The notes under the pieces are model-generated. The model did not search any database. It was not told the DNA's origin and saw nothing but the letters and a program-made list of their open reading frames with translations. A DNA stretch of 64,000 nucleotides from Vineibacter terrae (lineage in GTDB: Bacteria; Pseudomonadota; Alphaproteobacteria; Reyranellales; Reyranellaceae): NCBI RefSeq assembly GCF_008039615.1, contig NZ_VDUZ01000002.1:124001-188000 (forward strand), in the 5' to 3' direction. A program made the translations under genes and the position numbers. The first letter of the stretch is position 1; every line of letters starts with the position of its first letter. Below are positions 53,968 to 61,431 of this stretch, piece by piece.

Positions 53968-56688
53968 CTATTTCGACGCCCCGGCCAGGGGCGCCAGCGG
54001 CGGCGGCGCCGGCGCCCAGTCCCTTTCACAGCGCGCTGACGCGGCCTCCTGCGCCTCCAGCCCGGAGACCGTCGCCAGCCGCACGCACAGCCGCACGAAC
54101 TCGGCGCGATTGCCGCACGGATCGCCGGCGCCGGGGTCCAGCCCCAGCATCTTGTTCATGACGTCCCAGGCGTCCTCGGAGTCGTGCCAGCTCATGGTGG
54201 GACCCTTGCGCATCGCCACCTTGCACTGGCGGAAGTGGAAGACATCGATCTCGGAGTCCGTCCGCAGCCGCCTGCCGAGCGCGCCGAGCCTGTCCTTGAC
54301 CTCGTCGATCGTCCCGCCGGCATAGCGGACGGCATCCTCCATGCGGTCGCGCACGATGATCTTGTTCTCGATGATCCGGTCATACAGCGCCGTCGCCGCC
54401 GCCTCGCCACGGGCGACACGGCCATTGTAGAGCGCCAGCCCCGGGTCGACGACGACCAGCGCCGCGTTGGATGCATCCTTCTCGCACTCCAGCCAGTCGT
54501 TGCCGGGATGCGCCAGCAGCGGCGGCTCGTCCGGCTTGAAGGGAGGCGGTGGCGGCACGAGGCCGCGGGCGCGCCGGCGCGCTTCGGATCGCGCCGCGTC
54601 CACGATGGCACATTCGGGCTTCGCGCCCGCGCGCCGCCGCCCGGGCGGCTCGAGGCGGTCAAGCGACGGATCGCTGCTGATGAGGATCACCATCGGCCAG
54701 ACCGGATACTGCACCGGCCTGCCGCCCACGCCCTGCGTGTCGGCGCGGCGCTCCACGACGTAGCGCAGCACCTCATCGGCCGTGACGGCGCCGAAGTTCT
54801 CATACAGGCCGCCGTCGGTGACGCGGGCCCAGAGCACGCCCTTGTCGTCGCGCATGCCGCCCGTAGGCGAGATCACGGGGAACCGGGCGCTCATCGTGAC
54901 CGCGGTGCTGATGCGGATGTCGCGGCCCAGGATGTCGAAGGCGTCGTAGCGGTTCACCTGCCCGGCGAGGTCCTCCCGCGCCCCCCGGGGCGCGGTGTGG
55001 AAGCGGACATTGGCGGTGACGATCCGCTTGCCCTTCTCCACGGAGGTGCCGTTGAGCGCCAGGATCGGCCAGACGCGGTCACGGTCGGTGCCTGCCGGCG
55101 GCACGGCGAAGGTATCGACGAAGCCGGCATCCCATGCGAATGGCGCCCGGCCCTTGTCCTTGATCGTGCGGGCCCAGGCCGCTTCCCATGCCTTCTCCAA
55201 TGCCGCCGCCCGGTCGTCCGGCGACAGGCCAGGAAAGGCGTGCAGCGGCAGGTCGACATAGAGGCCGGCCGCCATGGCGGGGCCGAGGAAATCACTCTTG
55301 ATGAACTCGGCGGCCATCGGCGCCGCCTGCGCGATCCTGGCCGCGCCGCCACCGGGCTTGCGCCGCTCGGCCTCGACCAGCGAGCGGAACGCAACGGCGC
55401 CCAGCGAGCCGCCCGAGACGCCGCTGATCAGGAAGACCCGATCGGCGAAATGCGCTTCGCGCTCGGCGATCTCGCCCAGCACCTGCGTGGTCCAGTAGCC
55501 GGCGCGGCTGGCGCCGCCGGCGGTCGCCACGACGATGAAGGGCGGCGTGTACACCGACGGCGCCACCGCGGCGTTGATGCCGGTCTGGCGGTCGACATTC
55601 GCCGCCCACCATGCCTTGAACACGGCATCGACATGCGGGCGCAGGGCCAGCGGCCTGTCCTTCAGGGTGCGGACGTCGTGGTTGTCGCCGGCCCATTGGG
55701 TCGCCACCACCATCCAGGCGACCGTGCCGGCGAAGATCGGCAGCCTGGTGCGCCTGGACAGCAGCACCAGGAAGCTGGTGATCGGCACCATGGCGGCCAG
55801 GCCCAGCAGCGTGGCGTTGACGGCGGTGCCGAAGAACGCGCTCGTGCCGACGGGATCGAGCGCGAAGGCGATCGCCAGGCATGGCGGGGCGATCAGCGAG
55901 ATCGACAGCACTGAGGCCGCCAGCGGGTTGGACAGGTAGTCGCGCAACCGGTCGTAGTGGGCCCGTCCGGCCAGGAGATGGTGGGCGCGCGACGTCGGCG
56001 GGATCCGAGGCGGCTGGTCCGGCTTGCCGACGATCAGCCCTTTGAGCAGCGGTTTGCGTATCCAGAGCACGGCGTACAGCACGCACGCGCCGCCGAGATA
56101 CATCCAGAACCACCGCCGGAACGTGCTGGCGGCGTCGAGGTCGCCGGCGTGCTGGTAGACCTCCGCCGCGTTCAGGAACGCCCAGCCGAACGACACCACG
56201 GCGCCGAAGGCGATCAGACGCGGCACCTGGTCGACCCAGAAGTCGCGCCACTCCTCCTGGAAGGTCGGCAGCGGTGGCTCCTGGCCCCGCGGCAGCGCCT
56301 CGGCCGCCGCCACGGGCTCCAGGACGAAGCTGTAGTTGAGGGTGACCCGCGCCCAGTACCACGACACCACCGCCCACAGAAAGGCGTAGGCGGTCATGCC
56401 GATCAGCTCCGACCAGCCGCGCCGCGGATCGACATTGCTGATGACGATGTCGCGCGCCTGGTCGGTGAGCACGATCAGGCCGCCGCCGACCACCACGGCC
56501 AGCAGCGATGCCCGGCAGGCCCAGAAGACCCGCGCTGCATCACATATCGCCCACCACGGCGTCGCCAGCCGCCGCGCCAGCCAGACCAGGGCGATCCCCG
56601 GCCACGAGCGGTCGACCAGCCAGTCGGCGAAGCGCTGTACGGCATTGCGCCGCGGCGGGTCAGGCGGTGGTGTCGGAGTCATCACCAT
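53968..56688 (-). CDS. Membrane-anchored patatin-like phospholipase
   Basis: About 906 residues from ATG 56688 (56682 and 56775 are alternatives). The first 330 residues contain about six membrane helices (SLLAVVVGGGLIVLTD, IGMTAYAFLWAVVSWYW, LIAFGAVVSFGWAFL, MYLGGACVLYAVLW, VLSISLIAPPCLAIAF, LLGLAAMVPITSFLVLL). The patatin domain follows: VATAGGASRAGYW (oxyanion glycines), GVSGGSLG with Ser425, and VTDGGLYENFG with Asp625 of the Ser-Asp dyad. The C-terminal 250 residues, from DEVLRYV on, are unlike known domains to me. It is probably an inner-membrane lipase with a cytosolic active site. It is divergent from a beta-lactamase-fold hydrolase gene. Confidence 0.86.
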   Translation of the reverse strand: MVMTPTPPPDPPRRNAVQRFADWLVDRSWPGIALVWLARRLATPWWAICDAARVFWACRASLLAVVVGGGLIVLTDQARDIVISNVDPRRGWSELIGMTAYAFLWAVVSWYWARVTLNYSFVLEPVAAAEALPRGQEPPLPTFQEEWRDFWVDQVPRLIAFGAVVSFGWAFLNAAEVYQHAGDLDAASTFRRWFWMYLGGACVLYAVLWIRKPLLKGLIVGKPDQPPRIPPTSRAHHLLAGRAHYDRLRDYLSNPLAASVLSISLIAPPCLAIAFALDPVGTSAFFGTAVNATLLGLAAMVPITSFLVLLSRRTRLPIFAGTVAWMVVATQWAGDNHDVRTLKDRPLALRPHVDAVFKAWWAANVDRQTGINAAVAPSVYTPPFIVVATAGGASRAGYWTTQVLGEIAEREAHFADRVFLISGVSGGSLGAVAFRSLVEAERRKPGGGAARIAQAAPMAAEFIKSDFLGPAMAAGLYVDLPLHAFPGLSPDDRAAALEKAWEAAWARTIKDKGRAPFAWDAGFVDTFAVPPAGTDRDRVWPILALNGTSVEKGKRIVTANVRFHTAPRGAREDLAGQVNRYDAFDILGRDIRISTAVTMSARFPVISPTGGMRDDKGVLWARVTDGGLYENFGAVTADEVLRYVVERRADTQGVGGRPVQYPVWPMVILISSDPSLDRLEPPGRRRAGAKPECAIVDAARSEARRRARGLVPPPPPFKPDEPPLLAHPGNDWLECEKDASNAALVVVDPGLALYNGRVARGEAAATALYDRIIENKIIVRDRMEDAVRYAGGTIDEVKDRLGALGRRLRTDSEIDVFHFRQCKVAMRKGPTMSWHDSEDAWDVMNKMLGLDPGAGDPCGNRAEFVRLCVRLATVSGLEAQEAASARCERDWAPAPPPLAPLAGASK

Positions 56689-56829
56689 GAGCGTCTGTTC
56701 AAACGAGACGGACACGGAGCGCAGATCAGCTTCAATTGTACCGCACGGACGGCGCCGGACGAACCCAAATCGCATAGGCAGTGCGACGGATCGTGGGCTA
56801 CAAATCGCCCGTCCGAAGGCGAGTCACCC

Positions 56830-57951
56830 ATGCTCCGTGCCGCGTTTCGTGTCTTCTGCCGCGTGCTCCTGCTGCCGCCGCTGGCTCTCGCCGCGGCGCC
56901 CGCGTCGGCGCAGACACCTGATGCCTTCGACGCCGCCTTCCGCGACTGGATGCAGACGAACGGCGTCGACAAGGGCACCCTGGCCGTCACCTATCGCGGG
57001 CGCCTGGTGCTCGAACGCGGCTATGGCGGCCAGGACCCGGGCCAGCGCGTGCTGCTGGCCAGCCTCAGCAAGGCGATCACCGGCCGCTGCATCGCCCGGC
57101 TGGTGTCGGACGGCCGGCTGCGCCTCGACGGCAAGGTCGGCGACGTGCTGGCGCCGTTCTTCCGCCAAGCCGGCGATCCGGCCGACGCACGGCTGAAGGA
57201 TGCCACCGTCGAGCAGCTTCTGGTGCACCGCGCCGGCTTCGCCGCGGCGCCGCGCGACCTGATGACCACGGCCGCCATGGATCTGCTGCAGACGAAGAAG
57301 TCGCCGGCCACGGCCACGCCCGCCGACCTGCTGGCGGCCACGCTGACGGCGCCGCTGGCATCGGCCCCGGGCGAGGCCTTCCGCTATTCCAATATCGGCT
57401 ACCTGACGCTGGGCGTGACGATCGAGACCATCACGGGCGAAAGCTACGAGCGGTTCTGCGGCCGCGAGATGCTGGAGGCCGCCGGCATCCGGGCCCCCCG
57501 GCTCGACTCCGAATGGCGCTCGTTCTCGTCGTTCGGCGGCTGGTCCCTGAGCGGCACCGAGTACCTGGCGTTCCTGGCGCGCGATCGCCTGCGTGACCTG
57601 CCGTGGCGTGGCCTGCTGGCGGAACCGGACGCGCGGCACGCGGCCGACGGCGCGCCGATTCCATGGCCGTCGGCGTGGTACGGCCTGGGCCAGTTCATGG
57701 CCGACATCACGTCTTCATCGCGCATCGCCTGGCATACCGGCACCTGGGGCGTGCCGCCGAGCACCTTCGGCATGACGGCGATGCAGCACCAGGACGGCGC
57801 GGCATGGTTCGTGTGGTACACGCCGCGCCCGGGCAAGGCGGCGACCGACGCGCTGGTGGAGCGGCTGGCGGCGCTGCCGGCGACCATCACCGCCTGGCCC
57901 GAGAACGACCTGTTCCCCGAGCGCGGGCTGCCTTCGCCGGCGGCCAAATGA
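56830..57951 (+). CDS. Exported serine hydrolase of the class C beta-lactamase family
   Basis: 373 residues from ATG 56830, with a signal peptide (FRVFCRVLLLPPLALAAAPASAQ). The active-site SxxK is Ser78-Leu-Ser-Lys81 (ASLSKAITG), followed by YSN (FRYSNIGYLTLG) and the HTG triad (WHTGTW). The family covers esterases, D-aminopeptidases and penicillin-binding-like enzymes as well as beta-lactamases; nothing in the sequence marks it as a resistance enzyme. It is periplasmic. Its start is 141 bases from that of the divergent patatin gene. A hairpin terminator of the next gene follows three bases after the stop. Confidence 0.88.
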   Translation: MLRAAFRVFCRVLLLPPLALAAAPASAQTPDAFDAAFRDWMQTNGVDKGTLAVTYRGRLVLERGYGGQDPGQRVLLASLSKAITGRCIARLVSDGRLRLDGKVGDVLAPFFRQAGDPADARLKDATVEQLLVHRAGFAAAPRDLMTTAAMDLLQTKKSPATATPADLLAATLTAPLASAPGEAFRYSNIGYLTLGVTIETITGESYERFCGREMLEAAGIRAPRLDSEWRSFSSFGGWSLSGTEYLAFLARDRLRDLPWRGLLAEPDARHAADGAPIPWPSAWYGLGQFMADITSSSRIAWHTGTWGVPPSTFGMTAMQHQDGAAWFVWYTPRPGKAATDALVERLAALPATITAWPENDLFPERGLPSPAAK

Positions 57952-57953
57952 AA

Positions 57954-57982
57954 GCCGGCCCGCTCCTGGGGAGCGGGCCGGC
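57954..57982 (-). terminator. Intrinsic terminator of rpsA
   Basis: A perfect 13-base stem (GCCGGCCCGCTCC and GGAGCGGGCCGGC) with a 3-base loop; on the minus strand it is followed by TTTCATTT, as expected after rpsA. It may also stop the converging serine-hydrolase transcript. Confidence 0.8.
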
Positions 57983-58008
57983 CGATGCTGCTGCCGATGG
58001 CGGCAGGA

Positions 58009-59724
58009 CTACTTCTCGCCGTTGTCCTTGGCGCGGCGCAGGGCGGCGCCCAGGATGTCGCCGAGGCTGGCGCCCGAGTCGGACGAGCCGTAGTCGGCCA
58101 TCGCCTGCTTCTCCTCGTCGACCTCGCGCGCCTTGACCGACAGCACGACACGGCGCGAGGCGCGGTCGATGTTGGTGATCTTGGCGTCGATCTTGTCGCC
58201 GATGGCGAAGCGGTCAGGCCGCTGCTCGGAGCGCTCGCGGCTGAGCTCGGTCTTGCGGATGAAGCCCGGGATGCCGTCGGTGACCGTGACGTCCAGGCCG
58301 TTCTCCTGGATGCCGGCGACGATGGCGGTGACCACCTCGCCCTTCTTCAGGTTGCCGGCCTTCTCGAACGGGTCGTTCAGCAGCTGCTTCACGCCCAGCG
58401 AGATGCGCTCCTTCTCGGTGTCGACGTCGAGCACCTTGACCTTGACCTGATCGCCCTTCTTGTAGTCGCGGATCGCGTCCTCGCCGGCCTTGTCCCACGA
58501 CAGGTCCGAGAGGTGCACCATGCCGTCGATGTCGCCGGGCAGGCCCACGAACAGGCCGAACTCGGTGATGTTGCGCACCTCGCCATCGAGCTCCGTGCCC
58601 GCCGGGTACTTGTCGGCGAACGTGTCCCACGGATTGTCGAGGCACTGCTTGAGGCCCAGCGAGATACGGCGCTTGGACATGTCGACGTCCAGCACCATGA
58701 CCTCGACCTCCTGGGAGGTCGACACGATCTTGCCGGGGTGCACGTTCTTCTTGGTCCAGCTCATCTCGGAGACGTGCACGAGGCCCTCGACACCCGGCTC
58801 CAGCTCCACGAAGGCGCCGTAGTCCGTGATGTTGGTGACGCGGCCCTTGACCTTGATGCCGGCCGGGTACTTGGCGGCGGCGCCGTCCCACGGATCGGCC
58901 ATCAGCTGCTTCATGCCCAGCGAGATGCGCTGCGTCTCGGGGTTGAAGCGGATGACCTGCACCTTGACCTGCTGGCCGATGTTGAGCGCCTCGGACGGAT
59001 GGTTGATGCGCTTCCAGGCGATGTCGGTGACGTGCAGCAGGCCGTCGACGCCGCCCAGGTCCACGAACGCGCCGTAGTCGGTGATGTTCTTGACGACGCC
59101 GTCCAGGACCTGGCCTTCGCTCAGCTGGCCCATCAGGCGGTTGCGGTCCTCGGCGCGGCTCTCCTCGAGCACGGCGCGGCGCGACACCACGATGTTGCCG
59201 CGGCGGCGGTCCATCTTGAGGATCTGGAACGGCTGCGGCGAGCCCATCAGCGGCCCGACATCGCGCACCGGACGCACATCGACCTGGCTGCCCGGCAGGA
59301 ACGCCACGGCGCCGTTGAGGTCGACGGTGAAGCCGCCCTTGACGCGGCCGAAGATGGTGCCGGTGACGCGCTGGTTGTCCTGGAAGGCCTTCTCCAGCGC
59401 CGTCCACGATTCCTCGCGGCGGGCCTTCTCGCGCGACAGCATCGCCTCGCCGTCGCGGTTCTCCATGCGGTCGACGAACACCTCGACGGTGTCGCCGGTG
59501 CGCAGCTCGGCGCCGGTGCCGCCGACGGCGAATTCCTTGAGGGGGACGCGGCCTTCGGACTTGAGGCCGACATCGACGATCGCGAAATCGCCGATGATGT
59601 TCACGATCGTGCCGCGCATCACGGCACCTTCGAAGCCCTGCGACTTGCTCAGCGACTCGTCCAGCATCGCAGCGAAATCGGCAGTCGAGGGATCAGCCTC
59701 CCTCAGGGCAGAACGTCTTGCCAT
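58009..59724 (-). CDS. rpsA: 30S ribosomal protein S1
   Basis: 571 residues from ATG 59724, preceded by GAGGAGAAGAG. The protein has six tandem S1 RNA-binding domains, such as VDGLLHVTDIAWKRINHPSE, VEGLVHVSEMSWTKKNVHPG and IDGMVHLSDLSWDKAGEDAI, separated by DFSxxxRRISLGxKQ-like linkers. S1 recruits mRNA to the small subunit and unfolds leader structure. It sits downstream of cmk, as in most proteobacteria, with a 161-base leader that may contain the autoregulatory site; no clear structure stands out there. Confidence 0.97.
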   Translation of the reverse strand: MARRSALREADPSTADFAAMLDESLSKSQGFEGAVMRGTIVNIIGDFAIVDVGLKSEGRVPLKEFAVGGTGAELRTGDTVEVFVDRMENRDGEAMLSREKARREESWTALEKAFQDNQRVTGTIFGRVKGGFTVDLNGAVAFLPGSQVDVRPVRDVGPLMGSPQPFQILKMDRRRGNIVVSRRAVLEESRAEDRNRLMGQLSEGQVLDGVVKNITDYGAFVDLGGVDGLLHVTDIAWKRINHPSEALNIGQQVKVQVIRFNPETQRISLGMKQLMADPWDGAAAKYPAGIKVKGRVTNITDYGAFVELEPGVEGLVHVSEMSWTKKNVHPGKIVSTSQEVEVMVLDVDMSKRRISLGLKQCLDNPWDTFADKYPAGTELDGEVRNITEFGLFVGLPGDIDGMVHLSDLSWDKAGEDAIRDYKKGDQVKVKVLDVDTEKERISLGVKQLLNDPFEKAGNLKKGEVVTAIVAGIQENGLDVTVTDGIPGFIRKTELSRERSEQRPDRFAIGDKIDAKITNIDRASRRVVLSVKAREVDEEKQAMADYGSSDSGASLGDILGAALRRAKDNGEK

Positions 59725-59885
59725 GCGATCTCTTCTCCTCAACAACGATCCCGGGCGTGGGTCGCAGCCCGTCGGCCAGCCGGTTCATCCGGCGGATCCA
59801 GTGCCTGGTCACACCACGACCGCGTGGCACGATGTGCCCGCGGGTCCAGCCGCCGGTACCCGGATCGTTCGCGCCGCCGACGGCT

Positions 59886-60557
59886 TCAGGCCCGGCGCGG
59901 ACGTGTTTTGGATTCGATGAAGGCGACGACCCGGTCGAAGACCGCGTCGGCGTCCAGATCGCTCGTATCGAGCACGAAGGCGCCGTCAGCCGGCAACAGG
60001 GGGGCCGTGGCCCGTTCGCTGTCACGCCGGTCGCGCGACGCCATCTCATCCAGAACGGCGCGTCTTATAGGGTTCGCCCCGGCCGCTTGCAACTCCTGGA
60101 AGCGCCGCTCCGCCCGCGCCTCGGGGCTGGCGGTGACGAACAGCTTCACGTCGGCGTCGGGACAGATCACGGTGCCGATGTCGCGCCCATCGAGGACCAC
60201 GCCCTGCTTGCCGTCCGGCGGCGCCTTGGCGAACTCGCGCTGCCAAGCCAGCAGGTTGGCCCGCACCGCCGGGATCGCGGCCACGATCGAGGCCGCCTGG
60301 CTGGTCGCCTCGCTGCGCAACTCGGGATCCTTGAGATCAACCGGTTGTAGGTTGGCAGCAGTCTCAGCAGCATACGTTGCGTCTTTCGGGTCCCGCCCTT
60401 CCCTCAGGATGCGCCGGCCCACAGCCCGATAGAGCGAGCCGGTGTCGAGGTGGGCCAGGTCGTAGTGGCTGGCCAGCCGGCGCGCCAGCGTGCCCTTGCC
60501 GGCCGCCGATGGGCCGTCCAGCGCAATGACCTGGGGACGAACTAATTGCACGCTCAT
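59886..60557 (-). CDS. cmk: Cytidylate kinase
   Basis: 223 residues. P-loop ALDGPSAAGKGTLARRLA at 12-29; LDTGSLYRAVGRRIL, VVLDGRDIGTVICPDADVKLFVTAS and RDRRDSERATAPLLPADGAFVLDTSDL are the CMP-kinase signatures. It phosphorylates CMP and dCMP with ATP in the cytosol. It precedes rpsA, the usual pairing, but the usual aroA upstream is missing; the kdpE gene is there instead, with a 34-base gap on the same strand. Confidence 0.95.
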   Translation of the reverse strand: MSVQLVRPQVIALDGPSAAGKGTLARRLASHYDLAHLDTGSLYRAVGRRILREGRDPKDATYAAETAANLQPVDLKDPELRSEATSQAASIVAAIPAVRANLLAWQREFAKAPPDGKQGVVLDGRDIGTVICPDADVKLFVTASPEARAERRFQELQAAGANPIRRAVLDEMASRDRRDSERATAPLLPADGAFVLDTSDLDADAVFDRVVAFIESKTRPRRA

Positions 60558-60591
60558 GAACCTCTTGCTGCCCGGACCGCCGGCCTTCGGG

Positions 60592-61275
60592 TCAAACTAG
60601 CCGATAGCCGACGCCGGCCTCGGTGATCAAATGCCGCGGGCAGGCCGGCTCGGCTTCGACCTTCTGGCGCAGCTGGCGGATATAGACCCGCAGGTACTGC
60701 GGATCGACGCTCTCGTCGCGCCAGGCCTCGCGCAGCAGGTGGCGGTGGGTGAGCACCTTGCCGGCATGGATCACGAGCTGCTCCAGGATGTCGTACTCCT
60801 TGGGCGACAGCTTGACCTCGCGGCCGCCGACCGCGACGTGGTGATGCACCAGGTCGACCCGCAGGTCGCCGCTCTCGAACACCGGCCGGGTGCCCTGCTG
60901 CTGCAGGCGGTGGCGCAGCGCGGTGCGGATGCGGGCCATCAGCTCCTCGGCGCCGAACGGCTTGGTGACATAGTCGTCGGCGCCGGCATCGAGCGCCGCC
61001 ACCTTCGCCGGCTCCTCACCGCGGCTGGAGAGCACGACGATCGGCACCGGGTTGTCGCGCCGCACCTGGCCGATCAGATCGAGCCCGTCGATGTCGGGCA
61101 GGCCGAGATCGAGCAGCATCAGGTCGACCTGATGATGGCGCAGCATGGCGAGCGCATCGCGCGCGGTGGCGGCCTCGATCACGCGATAGTCCTGCGCCCC
61201 CAGGGTGGTGCGCAGCAGGCGGCGGATCGGCGGCTCGTCATCGACGACCAGGATGGCGGCGGCGTCGCTGGTCAT
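60592..61275 (-). CDS. kdpE: KDP operon response regulator KdpE
   Basis: 227 residues of the OmpR family. Receiver: ILVVDDEPPIRRLLRTTL, phosphoacceptor Asp56 (LMLLDLGLPDIDGLDLI), VLSSRGEEPAKVAALDAGADDYVTKPF. Winged helix: VKLSPKEYDILEQLVIHAGKVLTHRHLLREAW, QYLRVYIRQLRQKVE. KdpE activates kdpFABC for high-affinity K+ uptake when phosphorylated by KdpD. The kdpD gene lies just upstream on the same strand, separated by a 156-base gap that is largely a palindromic repeat. Confidence 0.94.
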   Translation of the reverse strand: MTSDAAAILVVDDEPPIRRLLRTTLGAQDYRVIEAATARDALAMLRHHQVDLMLLDLGLPDIDGLDLIGQVRRDNPVPIVVLSSRGEEPAKVAALDAGADDYVTKPFGAEELMARIRTALRHRLQQQGTRPVFESGDLRVDLVHHHVAVGGREVKLSPKEYDILEQLVIHAGKVLTHRHLLREAWRDESVDPQYLRVYIRQLRQKVEAEPACPRHLITEAGVGYRLV

Positions 61276-61282
61276 GGCGTCA

Positions 61283-61413
61283 TCTCCCTCCCCAGCTTCG
61301 CTGGGGAGGTGCCCCTAAGGGGCGGAGGGGAGCGGACGTGGTCTTGATCATGAAGACCGCGTCGGCTCCCCCTCCGGCCTTCGGCCACCTCCCCCAACTG
61401 CGTTGGGGGAGGG
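61283..61413. repeat. Compound palindromic repeat (family C), copy 2
   Basis: About 131 bases, closely related to the element at 47844. Left hairpin CTCCCCAGCTTCGCTGGGGAG, then GGTGCCCC...GGGGCGGAGGGGAG; a central GACGTGGTCTTGATCATGAA element; right GGCTCCCCCTCC and CTCCCCCAACTGCGTTGGGG. It lies entirely in the gap between kdpD and kdpE. Confidence 0.88.
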
Positions 61414-61431
61414 AAGTCTCAGATACCGCCC

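Noticed and set aside
55957-56829. Upstream extension of the serine hydrolase frame
   Set aside because: The frame is open for 290 more codons but these are antisense to the patatin gene, and the signal peptide begins at 56830.
59725-59885. Possible tRNA or structured RNA between cmk and rpsA
   Set aside because: The stretch is GC-rich with a few weak hairpins, but no cloverleaf, TTCGA-like T-loop or terminator pattern is visible.
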